Of a DNA stretch of 64,000 nucleotides, positions 35,118-45,178 are shown piece after piece (positions within the stretch are counted from its first letter, which is position 1; the number at the start of each line of letters is the position of its first letter). The notes beneath the pieces are model-generated. The model was not told the origin of the DNA. It saw nothing but the letters and a program-made list of their open reading frames with translations, and did not search any database. This DNA comes from Klebsormidium nitens (Eukaryota > Streptophyta > Klebsormidiophyceae > Klebsormidiales > Klebsormidiaceae): contig DF237009.1 of the NCBI GenBank assembly GCA_000708835.1, forward strand, positions 186,001-250,000, read 5' to 3'. Both the position numbers and the translations under genes were made by a program.

Positions 35118-35741
35118 ACCTACTCCAGGGGTTCTAGCAGGATTTTGCCCGGAGGTGCTGTGGCGCCCCTGGGCTTCGCCCCGGGGCGCCGACCAGCTTC
35201 CCTGGGGCGCCCAAGCCCGGGCGCCAGCGCCCGGTACAGTAGGTATTCTGGCGGAAGCTGTGTTTAACCGAGCCGAATTCGTGCATACCGGTCCTTGGGC
35301 TGCATCCTGTGCCTCAAGACGTCTGTCTACAGACTACCTATATACGGTACAAGCGGTCGGCAAAAAGTCAAAAAGAATCCGTGCCCTCGTATCCAAAGCA
35401 GATTTATTGTTATCATCATGATTTTTGGCCAAGTGTAGAGGGCTCGACTTATGGGATTTGTAGCATTTTCAATTAACTACAAGTGCTTATCTCCAGCTCC
35501 TGGAACCATATGGGCTTCCTTTGTGTCCTGATATGTGCAGGCAATTGCTCTGATAATCTGTAATTAGAATCCAAATTAGAGTTCCCGGTTGTGGCGGCCT
35601 GGATATAGTACTTTCCAAGAGTAGGCGGGGCCTGCGGCCCAGGGCGCTCTGGCGCCCCGGGCTGTTGCCCGGGGGCGCCAGGATTTGCCCCGGGGCGCTC
35701 TGCGCCCCGTTTGGCGCCCCGCCAGAACCCCTGACCTACTC
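35118..35741. mobile_element. Non-autonomous hAT-like transposon with 8-bp target duplication
   Basis: The ends are inverted: CAGGGGTTCTAGCAGG at 35126 and its near complement ending CCAGAACCCCTG at 35733. They are flanked by the identical 8-mer ACCTACTC at 35118-35125 and 35734-35741. An 8-bp duplication and ends beginning CAGGG are the hallmark of hAT elements. Just inside both ends are GC-rich GGCGCC/GGGGCGCC blocks that form further inverted repeats. The 608-bp body has no transposase frame. Confidence 0.8.
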
Positions 35742-36078
35742 CCTATCTGCCATGCACCGCGCATTTACCGGCGTAAGTAATCTACTTACCCGTACCTACG
35801 GTAATAACTTCTGAGCGGCCCAAGCGCCACCCCGGGGTCTCCAGGGGGCCGGCTAATAGCGACCGCCGACGCCCGGGCTAACTGCAGCTGCCGTTCAAGT
35901 TTCCAGCGGCAGATACGGTAGGTCGGGATCTGGGACCCGGTAGCAATCTTGAATCGGAACCGGGACATATTTTCAGCGCGGCCTTCAGCCTTGCAAGATG
36001 ATGAGTCTTGAGGGCATGGATGATTATGTACCCTGGAGACTTGTGAACTCTTGAAGTCGTAAGATCAGAACGGCCAGT

Positions 36079-36443
36079 CAATGAGGCGTTTTACATGAGA
36101 GGTGGGTTGCCGAGGGTAAGTGCCGACTTACCGCGCACTGTCGCGACTAAACTTGTACCGCCCAGACTTACCGTGGGCTCGTCGCGATCGGCGTTTTACA
36201 TGGTCCGAGGGTAGGTAAGTCGATGGAAAGTCCCGATCGAGGGCAAATCCGCACTCATTTCGGACTTACCACGACTTACCACGACTTACCTCATCGATTT
36301 CGATGAGTTAAAGTAGGGCCTACTTTACCGTCGGGAAACTCGACTTACCACGGTAAGTCGCTACCATGTAAAAGGCAAGTCGTGGTAAGTCCGAAAATCG
36401 GTTTACCGTCGGGACTTTAACCTCCATGTAAAACGCCTCAATG
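36079..36443. mobile_element. MITE with 13-bp terminal inverted repeats and 5-bp target duplication
   Basis: Termini AGGCGTTTTACAT (36084) and ATGTAAAACGCCT (36438) are perfect inverses, flanked by CAATG at 36079-36083 and 36439-36443. Internally, CGACTTACC and its complement GGTAAGTCG are repeated many times in both orientations, so the single strand could fold extensively. No ORF. Confidence 0.8.
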
Positions 36444-38145
36444 ACGACTTTTGGCCAATCAGAGGTCTGCTTTAGGATTCGCTGAGTACTCAGGATCTTG
36501 AATGTGTCAGACAGCCTCAATTGTCTCCGGTTCCGACGGAAGACTGGCATGCACGAAGATAATCAATATGTAGGATAGGTATATGTGGAAAGAAGAGCCA
36601 TACATTTCTTCAAGGCCCCTGCCCTGGAACGGGTGGGGTTAGATCGGGGGTTGAGGTTGGGCGCGGGGGTTGGGCACTGCTGCTGGGAGCAGGGAGATCC
36701 AGTTGGTTAGGGTCTACAAATGTTACAGGGGAACAAGGTTGGGTTAGGTACCGTGACAAATGCGCCTATGATCTATCCATAAATCCAGATGCCTCGCCGC
36801 TCAACAAATGGTGAGATAAAGAGCTCCGGGATCACACGCGCGGCCCTCGACGCCGACGGTGGCCGGCCGGCCCCCGCTATAGCGGCCGCGCGGGCGGCCG
36901 CGCCGGTAGTCGCTGGCCGCCCGAGCTAGCGCCGCGGCTCAAGATTGAGCTTCATGCAGCTACATAGTACGTAGCGCCAGCGCTTACCCTTGGCCCCGCG
37001 CGGCCCAGGTGGCTGCACAATGTGTACGTAGCATATTACTAAGGTAGAAAAGAACATCATTTCAAGGCTCGGCGATCTCAGATGGCAAATGCGAGCCGCA
37101 ACTTGAAGGTGGGGGCCCGTGGATCAATGAGAGCGTACATAAGGTGCTTGGCATGCCGGGCACTCCGAATTAGAGACGTAGCACAAGAGTTCCAAGGAAA
37201 AGGAACTCAACTAATTGCAAACACAAATTAACGCGCGCCCATCTTCTAATCATATATTTGTCTGCTCATCCTATTTATCAATGTAAGCTAGCTCCAATAA
37301 CGTTCCTAGTGCAAACGCGACGAGTGCGCTTGATTGCCTGACTTGCAGTTAACGCATGTTGCACATGTGAGAACCATGACATCCGACGTGGTTCATGCAG
37401 TACTTATCAGGCTTTTGGTGCTCTGCATATTGTGCTACGTGCAACAAGTACTCAGTGCATGGCTAGGCAATGTGACGTCCAACCAATACTAAGAGTCCAC
37501 AATCGATCAATCATGATACTATATATATCAAGGGGTCACTTGTCAATCAAAATAGTGTTTAAGCAGCCAGCTAGAATGTCAAGGCCACCCGTACGTATCT
37601 TGCTTCTCCTAATAATCGTTCTAGCTGCTATGACATCGATCATAAGCGATCAAGTTTCTCCAATCGGGCCAAACTTTATTATTTATAGCAAGTTCGCCTC
37701 GAGAAGAAACTTATTTGGCAAACCAAATCAACTTTCCGGTACTATGGCATTTTGCCATCACTTCACTTGGAGCGGCGGCTATTACGTGTTACTGTAAATC
37801 TTCAATTTGACAAACGCAACAGCCTAGTACCCCTTAAGAAAATCCATCTTTTACCCTACGACCAAAGCTCAAAGAATCAAGCCACTATACTTGGTTTGAA
37901 TCCGCCTTACGTATGTTCCACGGCCTTGGACCAGTTTATGCAGACACTGCTCCTGGATTGAACGCTTGAGGGCCTCGAACAACAGGCGTTCTCCCTATCA
38001 TCGATCCTCCAGAAGATGCCCCATTGTTTGCCCAGTCCCAATCACAACCACAACCTCGACTCCGTATTTGACCGACACCCCCAATGTCAGTTGCGCGCTA
38101 TCGCATTTTTCGCTTCCGAGAACGACTCCCACCGAGTTGTTCATG
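36444..38145. other. Intergenic region downstream of the glucokinase-like gene
   Basis: Contains a weak copy of the telomere-like core (about 36629-36690, GGAACGGGTGGGGTTAG) and a strongly GC-rich, self-complementary patch at about 36838-36955 (GGCCGGCC and GCGGCCGC motifs). No gene is supported. Confidence 0.45.
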
Positions 38146-41100
38146 TCAAGGCGAAGTGCGAACACTCGATCCGGACACGGACGCGAGTGCGACGCCGTTG
38201 ACCGGAGACGGACGTCCGGCGTCCGCCTCCGCCTCGGCGAGGAAGCGCGCGTACTTGTAGTGCGCGCCGAGCGCGGCGCCGACGATGCCAGCCTCGTTGC
38301 GCATGGCGGCCATCACGACCGGGGTGCCCATCGGAAGCTCCAGGTAGTGCGAGAACTAGAGGAGCGGACATTTTTTCGGGTTTGAGGGAGAAGTCAGATT
38401 TCCCTTTGAGGACTAGGAGCAACGTGTCATGTTATGTTAGTGATGGGAAGGGGTATGGAAAGAAGCAATGGAAAAGAAGATTTGGATTGGAAGAGAAGTA
38501 CGGTGCATTATTGATTCTCAAACTTGGAGCAGGACAGGTGGCAAGCGGAGCCAAGACACGTTTGAAGTGGAGGCAAGAACGTGAGCGAAATCCTATGTAG
38601 ATTCTCAGCGCCGTGGACCATCAATTTCGGAACAGGGCTAGCGCACGGTCCTCACCTTCTCATCCTTCTTGCTGACACCGCCTCCCATGATCTGCAAAAG
38701 ATTTGCGCAAGGAAATCAGCAACTCAAAGCGCTCCTCTACTTGACGGAGAAGCAGCCAGCTTAGCCCGCCTCTTGCCTTACACCGGCCTTCGTCGCTCGA
38801 CCGGTTGGCGCTTTGTCCGAACAAGGGACAAAGTTGTCAGCACCGGTCAGTGATGAGCAGAAATTGGGCTCGGGGAATGTCACTGCCAGTTGTGCTTGTC
38901 GGCGACACAAGCGCAGAGGGGCACAACTATACAGTCGCCGTGTTATGTTAGGGGAACCGGTCCCTCGACGCCCTCTTTCCGTATCTTGAGACTCCCGTGG
39001 CGGCGTGCCTCTCGATCGAACGCGCATAAGACAAGTACGCAAGAACAGGATCAAAAGCTCCCCATAAATGTCGCTCAAAGGAAGAGCTTACAGCTAAAAG
39101 AAGCCTAGTGGCAGTTCTTGAAGCGCCTATATGCTTTTGAAAATACTCAGGCTCAAGATAGGGTGCCGAAATGCTATGCAAGGGCTCAAGATAAGGCCTG
39201 GCGAGAGGACGCGCGGCAGCTTGCCTGCCTTACGCATTTCGTGGAGTCTGGATATAAGAAGACGAAATCCGGACAAATCTGATAAGCTATGGTAGGCGGC
39301 GCTAGAGCTTGCCCAGGTACTGGCTGGCGCGAACTGTGGCGTTAAAGAAACTGCAACGAATGCATAAGCAATTGACTGGCTCCCGATAAGGTCTGGCACG
39401 AGGAGGCGCTACAGCTTGCCCGAAGTACTGAAGTTGACGCAGAATGGGCCCTCCAGATTGGGCCCTCCGAATTACACAGACAAGAGTTTCAAATAAGCCG
39501 GACGAGGACAATAAGCTACGGAACTAGAGTTAAGGTCTGGCGACAGACGGGGCTCCAGCTTGGCAAAACATTGGCTGACGCGTATCTTTGGCGCATATTT
39601 GACCATGGATGGCGTGTAAGCAGGACGTAACGAATACCCTACGAAAACGCTCACGATAAGGTCTGGCGAGAGCAGGCGCTCCAGCTTGCCAAGGTATTGG
39701 CTGACGTCTTTTCTGACTCGCCAATTTGTGTATATCAACAAACAAATACAAAACAAATCACAGACAAAACAAAACACAGAATTCAGCCAGAAATCGTAAG
39801 CTTTGGAACTACTCACGATAAGGTCTGGCGACAGCAGGCGCTCCAGCTTGCTGAGGTACTGGCTGACGCATATTGGCCCCCGAAAATGAGGAAGTAAAAG
39901 TTATAGATAAGCTGGGAGCAAACGATAAGCAACGGAACAACTCACGATAAGGTCTGGCGAGAGCAGGCGCTCCAGCTTGCCGAGGTACTGGCTGACGCGC
40001 CCGGCCCACTTCTTCCAGCTCATGTCCTCGCGCTCGCGCGCCGCCGATGACGCCAGCTTCTCCGCGACCTCGCCGTCCATCTCGATGTGACCCAGTTCTA
40101 GATTGGGGACCTTCACAGAGAGCAGTAAAGGAACTTGAAGAGAATCGGTAGGCCAGACTTGACAAGTAACAGCGTAAGTAGATTCCCGCCGTCCATCTCG
40201 ATGTGACCCAATTCTAGATCAAGGACCTGCACCATGATTCGTGGAAGAACCTCAATGACCAGTAGGCCTATTAGCTAAGAAAAGTGAGGTCAAAAGGGGT
40301 TCGGAACCTCTAAGCCCCAAATGCCTCACCAACTTTCCTTCGATATACAAAGCGGTTCCGAACGAGTTACCAGGATCTGATCAAAGATTTCCGACGGGAT
40401 TGTAATCCTGTGACGATAATCAGCCCTAATATGTGGGACTAGATTGAAGTTAAAGACCCCAACACCCTGAAAATGTTACCAACTTTCCCTTGATGTACAG
40501 AGCAATTCGATTTCCATTCCGACTGTGGTCCTAAACTACGTCTTCGACCAGATACCAACATGTATCAGAACAATCAGAATTTTGAACGAGATTGGAGACG
40601 GACAGGAGTGAAAATGCACCCAAAGAAATCAAGACCTAACATTTCAAGAGCCTTACCAACTTCCGGATCCCGTTTCCAATCCCGGTTCCAAACGTCGTTA
40701 CCAGCACCACCTTACCCCTGGAGTTCGCACAAAGTTTCCATGGTCCGAAACCCTGAAATCGGTAGCCCTAAATCCTAAAGCTTCTAGAACCCTAGGAACG
40801 CTTACCAGCTTGCCCTCCACATAGAGCGCGGTTCCAATCTTGGTGGTTCCAGAGGTGGTTAACAGCACATTTATGGAACCTAGATTACATGGCGGTACGT
40901 TCTTAAACTCGAAACAAAACCCAAAACCAAACCAAAACCCAAAACGAGACCAGAATTGAAGTGTTAAAACCCAAATAACGAAATGCCAAACCCCAATTCT
41001 TACCAGCTTCCCTTCGACGTACAGAGCGGTTCCGATCCCGGTTCCGAACGTGGTTACGAGCACCACCTCCTCTTCGTGCCCCCGCCCCTCGCCGAAGTTC

Positions 41101-43998
41101 ATCTCCGCGAGACCCGCCGCATCGGCATCGTTCAAAACGACCACAGGGCAACCCGTCGCCTCCTCGAACAGCTTCTGGGCGTTGATGTTAACCCATGTCT
41201 TGTCAACTGCAACGCGGCGTTGTTTGATTGTCGTTAACGGACTGCGAAGCCGCTTATCAGCACACTAAGCATGTCTCAGCAGGTGAAAAACGTTGTACGG
41301 CAATTTGTTGTTTCCTCGATTTGAGGTGAGCATACGTAAAGCGGGGTCATAATCTCTATTGGTTCGTTTTGGCTGGGGATTCGAACGGCCTCCCAGGTAA
41401 CATGAGTTGCTGTCGTTTCGCCAACTGCGACATAGCAAAACTTTAATTGTGCGGATTGTTCCGAATATCAGATTCCAAGTTCAGCTGTGGAGGAAACGAA
41501 AAATCGGCCACGCTCCGTTTCACTCCTCCACCAAAACGTCAAACTTTTGCAGGCTGCCAAAATCGTGCTTCGACAACTTTATACTGCGGATTCCGCCCTT
41601 GGAGGGAACCACACAGTTGACCGAGGGTCGTTTCACTCACTGTTGGCTGCAGTGTAAACGACCCCCCGCCGCACGACTGACGGCACACCAACCCCAATAA
41701 CGCCCTTGAACTGCAGATAAGTCCAAAAGCCTGGTCAAGAGGGACGGCATCCCGGAGGGGCGGTCTGAACATGGGCTTCAGAAAAGCAATCGGACGGCAT
41801 TTCGAACAGCAGCTTTGGAAGGCAGTTGGACGGAGACGGTGCAGAAGTGGGTATATTTGAGTGGTAAACGAACTGGTAGGCTCAAACGTACAAAGCAGGC
41901 GGGGGTTTTTGATAAAACATTCAGGACGACGGGTTTGGACGGCGGGTTTGGACGGCGGGTTTAGGCAGTGACTCCGAAGAGCAGGCTATTGGCGGAAGTG
42001 GGACGGCTCTACTGGAGATTAGATATGGATCGAAGAGCGGAAATTGGTTCGAAGACAGAGAAACGGACTTGAGGTTTCAGGCGGCTGTACTAGGAACAAC
42101 AGGGGCTTTTGATGGCGGCATTGACTGGGCGGTCGTAGAGGAGGTTTGGCAAAAGATGCTGCTTAACCGGCTCAGAAGGGGGCTTGAAACCGCCTACCTG
42201 ATCTGCGGCCTCAGATGTGCGCTCCGGACCGTTCCTTTTCTTTTCTTTTTTCATTTTCTTTTTTCGAACGGACAAAATAGGTACAGCTTCCCAACAGACA
42301 ATACGAAATAAGATTCGGGGACAGAGAGGTCTGATACAGGTCGGATAGGCAGGACGGATACCTTTTACTCACGAAGTACAAAGAGAAAACGTGTTCATTA
42401 TTGTGCATCATGCTGGCAGGTCAATTTACGAATGACACGTGCCGGGGTTGCGAGCGGAGATGGAGGGTCGGAAAGGACAGAACGTACCTCGAAGTGCTCG
42501 GCCAACTGCTTAATCACGCCTGCGATCGCTTCTGGTGTCGCCGGCTGCGGCGTTGGGATGCGGTGTCGCTCCGCCTGCAGCTCGCCAGTAGTGATGTCCA
42601 CTGGAGCCGCTTTGACACCGGTCCCGCCAAAGTCGACCCTGCAAGATGGAGAGCGGTTGTTTCAAGCTTTTCTCGTTTTTACCTAAACTGCTAATCTTAC
42701 TCCTAGGTTATGTAGATGAAGTCTGTCCAAGATGATCTTTCAATGACTTGAAATCGGATTGCTTCACGTGTCGCCTTTCAAGTAAGTACGTTCTTCAAGG
42801 CCTTTACACCAATCATGCAAAGTCAAGCTGCCAACTGAAAGGTAGGGCTGGGTTTCGGCTGGTTTGAAGGTAGGTTTAGGGCCACTTTGAAACTCATTCA
42901 GAAGGATTGAAAGGTTGATAAGCTATCCGTAAGTCAAGTTCAAGGGTTCTTTTTACACAAAGTGTTGTCAACGTCAATGTTGCACGTTTGAGTTGGATTC
43001 AGAGTCGGGTCTAGGGCTGGGTTTGGGGCTCGCTTAGGGCTCGATTACGTCACTCAGAGGTCCAGAACGGCATCTGCTGGCCCCGCGAGAGCTGGAGATG
43101 TAGTGAAAGGTTTGAGGATGCAGTCTGATGAACCCAGAGACAGGAAGAGTCACCCATACGAGCTCAGCAATTGGTGCTTGGATCACAAGTTCCAAAGTCG
43201 ATCATTTCCGCCGTGGTCTCAGAAGTAGAGTCTCCCTGCGCTTGCAATGCGTTTGAACGGAATGTTCCTGGGCATCGCTTCGCTCTACAAGGTTGGCAAT
43301 TTTGGCGGACACAATGCCAACAAATGCCTCAAAATTCAATTTCTAACCCCTATATGGAGGAACAGCACCGAAGGAGGACGCAAGAACTGCTGAAGAGAGC
43401 GAGGAGAAGGAGATATTTGAGCACTCAGACTTTTGTCGCCAACCCCGAGAATCTGGGAAAACGGCGGGGTGCCTGATAGTTGTGCATTGGCAGAAAGGCC
43501 CCTCCCTGAAAATTGAGATTATGTTTAGATGTGCCTTAATTTTCAAAACCGCGTTCAACATTGTCTTTTCTTGTAACTCTCACTACCCAATCAGATCCTC
43601 CATTTGCAGCTTATGAAAATGCTAGAAAAATGCTAGAAATGCAGAAAAGCTCACCCAAGAAACACATCCCCTTGCAGCGGCACAACATTCTTCAGGTCAA
43701 TTGACGTCCTGTCCCCCCACTTCGACGTGCCTGCAATCCCGCACATCTCTTGCGCACGAACCACCATCGAAGGCCTTGACGGTTCCTGTCGTCGCTGAGG
43801 TAAGCATTCTGCAATGCTGTGCTTGGAGGCTGCAAAGGTGCTGCGGTTGCTACTCAGGCTCCGGGTGCGAACTAGAGACGGAGAGAAGGCGTGCGCAGCG
43901 CAATGGGGGAGGTTTGGTGAGGATTCTACGTGGCAATTTTGCAGCCGGGGAGTTGTTAGGGAGCCCGCCGGCAGGGGGCACCGGCTAACAACACTCAT
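38146..43998 (-). CDS. ROK-family polyphosphate glucokinase-like enzyme with organelle presequence
   Basis: Bacterial relatives phosphorylate glucose using polyphosphate (or ATP). Seven exons: 43998-43655, 42638-42488, 41710-41641, 41206-41004, 40110-39946, 38691-38656 and 38355-38146, joining perfectly into 392 residues. About 110 residues rich in Ser, Arg, Thr and Ala precede the enzyme and look like a chloroplast transit peptide. The core then shows [16 protein letters not shown] (phosphate loop), [12 protein letters not shown] (typical of polyphosphate glucokinases), [34 protein letters not shown] with the catalytic Asp, [25 protein letters not shown] and IMGGGVSKK. The zinc-binding cysteines of other ROK proteins are absent, as in polyphosphate glucokinases. 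A second in-frame ATG lies at 43767. Phosphate donor and location are inferred. Confidence 0.85.
39188..39869 (-). repeat. Array of six decaying copies of the glucokinase exon 5 donor edge
   Basis: The functional edge (39941-39998, plus-strand CTCAC|GATAAGGTCTGGCGAG and CAGGCGCTCCAGCTTGCCG) is repeated at 39812-39869, 39649-39708, 39531-39582, 39381-39440, 39301-39330 and 39188-39236. Similarity falls with distance from the exon. The two nearest copies keep the GTGAG donor. Same orientation, all in intron 5. Confidence 0.85.
40188..40233 (-). repeat. Copy of the acceptor edge of glucokinase exon 5
   Basis: Plus-strand CCGTCCATCTCGATGTGACC and the following CA(A/G)TTCTAGAT match the exon start at 40072-40110 almost exactly. 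The copy lies on the acceptor side, in intron 4. Confidence 0.8.
40324..40860 (-). repeat. Four decaying copies of the glucokinase exon 4 donor edge
   Basis: The functional edge at 40998-41060 (CTTACCAGCTTCCCTTCGAC, CGGTTCCGATCCCGGTTCCG) recurs at about 40801-40860, 40652-40708, 40475-40530 and 40324-40374. Each begins with a TTACC or TCACC that is a GTAA/GTGA donor on the coding strand. All lie in intron 4. Confidence 0.8.
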
Positions 43999-45178
43999 TG
44001 CTGTTTTGCTGCTTCAAGAATTGAATTGGCGAGGAAGTAGCTTCTCAAGCAATCCTTTGACCCCGGCAGCTTGATTTGGGCTGCAAGCAATCTCCCTGCC
44101 TTGAAATAGACAATTGGTCCCGATTCACACTCCCCGCTTCGCACACAATCTTACTGTAGCAAGCGAGTGGCTCCGAGAAGTTGCTGCTCAAAAGCAATTG
44201 CATTAGACTGGAGTGCCGACTTGTATAATTGTAACAGCATTTTAGAACCAAGGTCCAACAGGTCCAAGGACCAAGGAGCAAGCTGACTGGACACTGCAGT
44301 CTGCAGTGCACCCACCTGCGTCGAACTCAGAGTCGGCCTGCATGAGAGCTGCGCGTGGTAACGATTTTCGCGCGCAAACTGTTGGTATGAGTACCGTATG
44401 CAGGCTTTCGACCAAGCACCGTTACCATCATGGCACTGCAGCCCGAGGTTCAAGGGGATCCCCTGAAACAGAACGCACAGGCAGATTGCATGCGCTATCA
44501 TCAATTTAGCTTGCATCTGAGTTTGGCTAGGGCCCGATATCATGCGCAGTCGAATTCGCTTATTTTTGATTTGTGGGCGTACGTGACTTGACGATCTGTA
44601 AACGTCGATTACGCCGCATCGATGCTTTTCCATGCTCAGCGCGTTCTCGATCGGAGTCCTTAGCGCGCATGTACTACCTGATTGGTGGGAGCAACAATTG
44701 ACTCTGTATGCATGCAGCATGCATGTCATGCCAGAAGCCTGATCGATATCCAGCATGCCCTTGATTGCTTGGGCACACATGACGGCATGTGCGGTTCTCC
44801 AGCGCGGTCATATGCTGAGTGCAAGTACAACATACACGTGATATTTGACGGCTGTATGTTTCACGCTAAGAGCAGCACAAGTGAGCGCGCCGTTTTCGTG
44901 TACTTTGTGAAGAAGTAGGCGCTGCTCGTGCTCCTTACTCGCCTTGGCAAGATTATGCCCACACATATTCAATGACATGTTGGCCGTTTCGCATGTGGGA
45001 AGATGCCGCATGCATTCCTGCCCTTCTGCAAATACCATTATGTGCGCAAAACCCCACATTGCTAGCGATGGCCTGGGCAAATCCCGTTGAACAGTCATGA
45101 AGCCACAGATTGTGGGCTTCTGCCATGCTCTCATCCCAGCATCAAAGCGTCAAACCCTTTACAAATTTCTCGGATCGG
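43999..45178. other. Region between PMS1 stop and glucokinase start (both minus)
   Basis: Probable 3' UTR of PMS1 and promoter of the glucokinase-like gene. The 209-codon minus frame at 44151-44780 has no recognisable domain and no exon-like composition. Confidence 0.4.

Noticed and set aside
36270-36300. CRISPR-like short direct repeats (CGACTTACCA)
   Set aside because: Repeats are contiguous, also inverted, inside a MITE with a target duplication, in a eukaryotic genome.
41360-41400. GATTCGAA sequence resembling a tRNA T-loop
   Set aside because: No pairing T-stem, anticodon arm or acceptor stem could be built around it.
44151-44780. 209-codon minus-strand frame upstream of the glucokinase-like gene
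   Set aside because: No domain, low-GC non-exon-like composition, no splice partners; probably promoter or UTR sequence open by chance.
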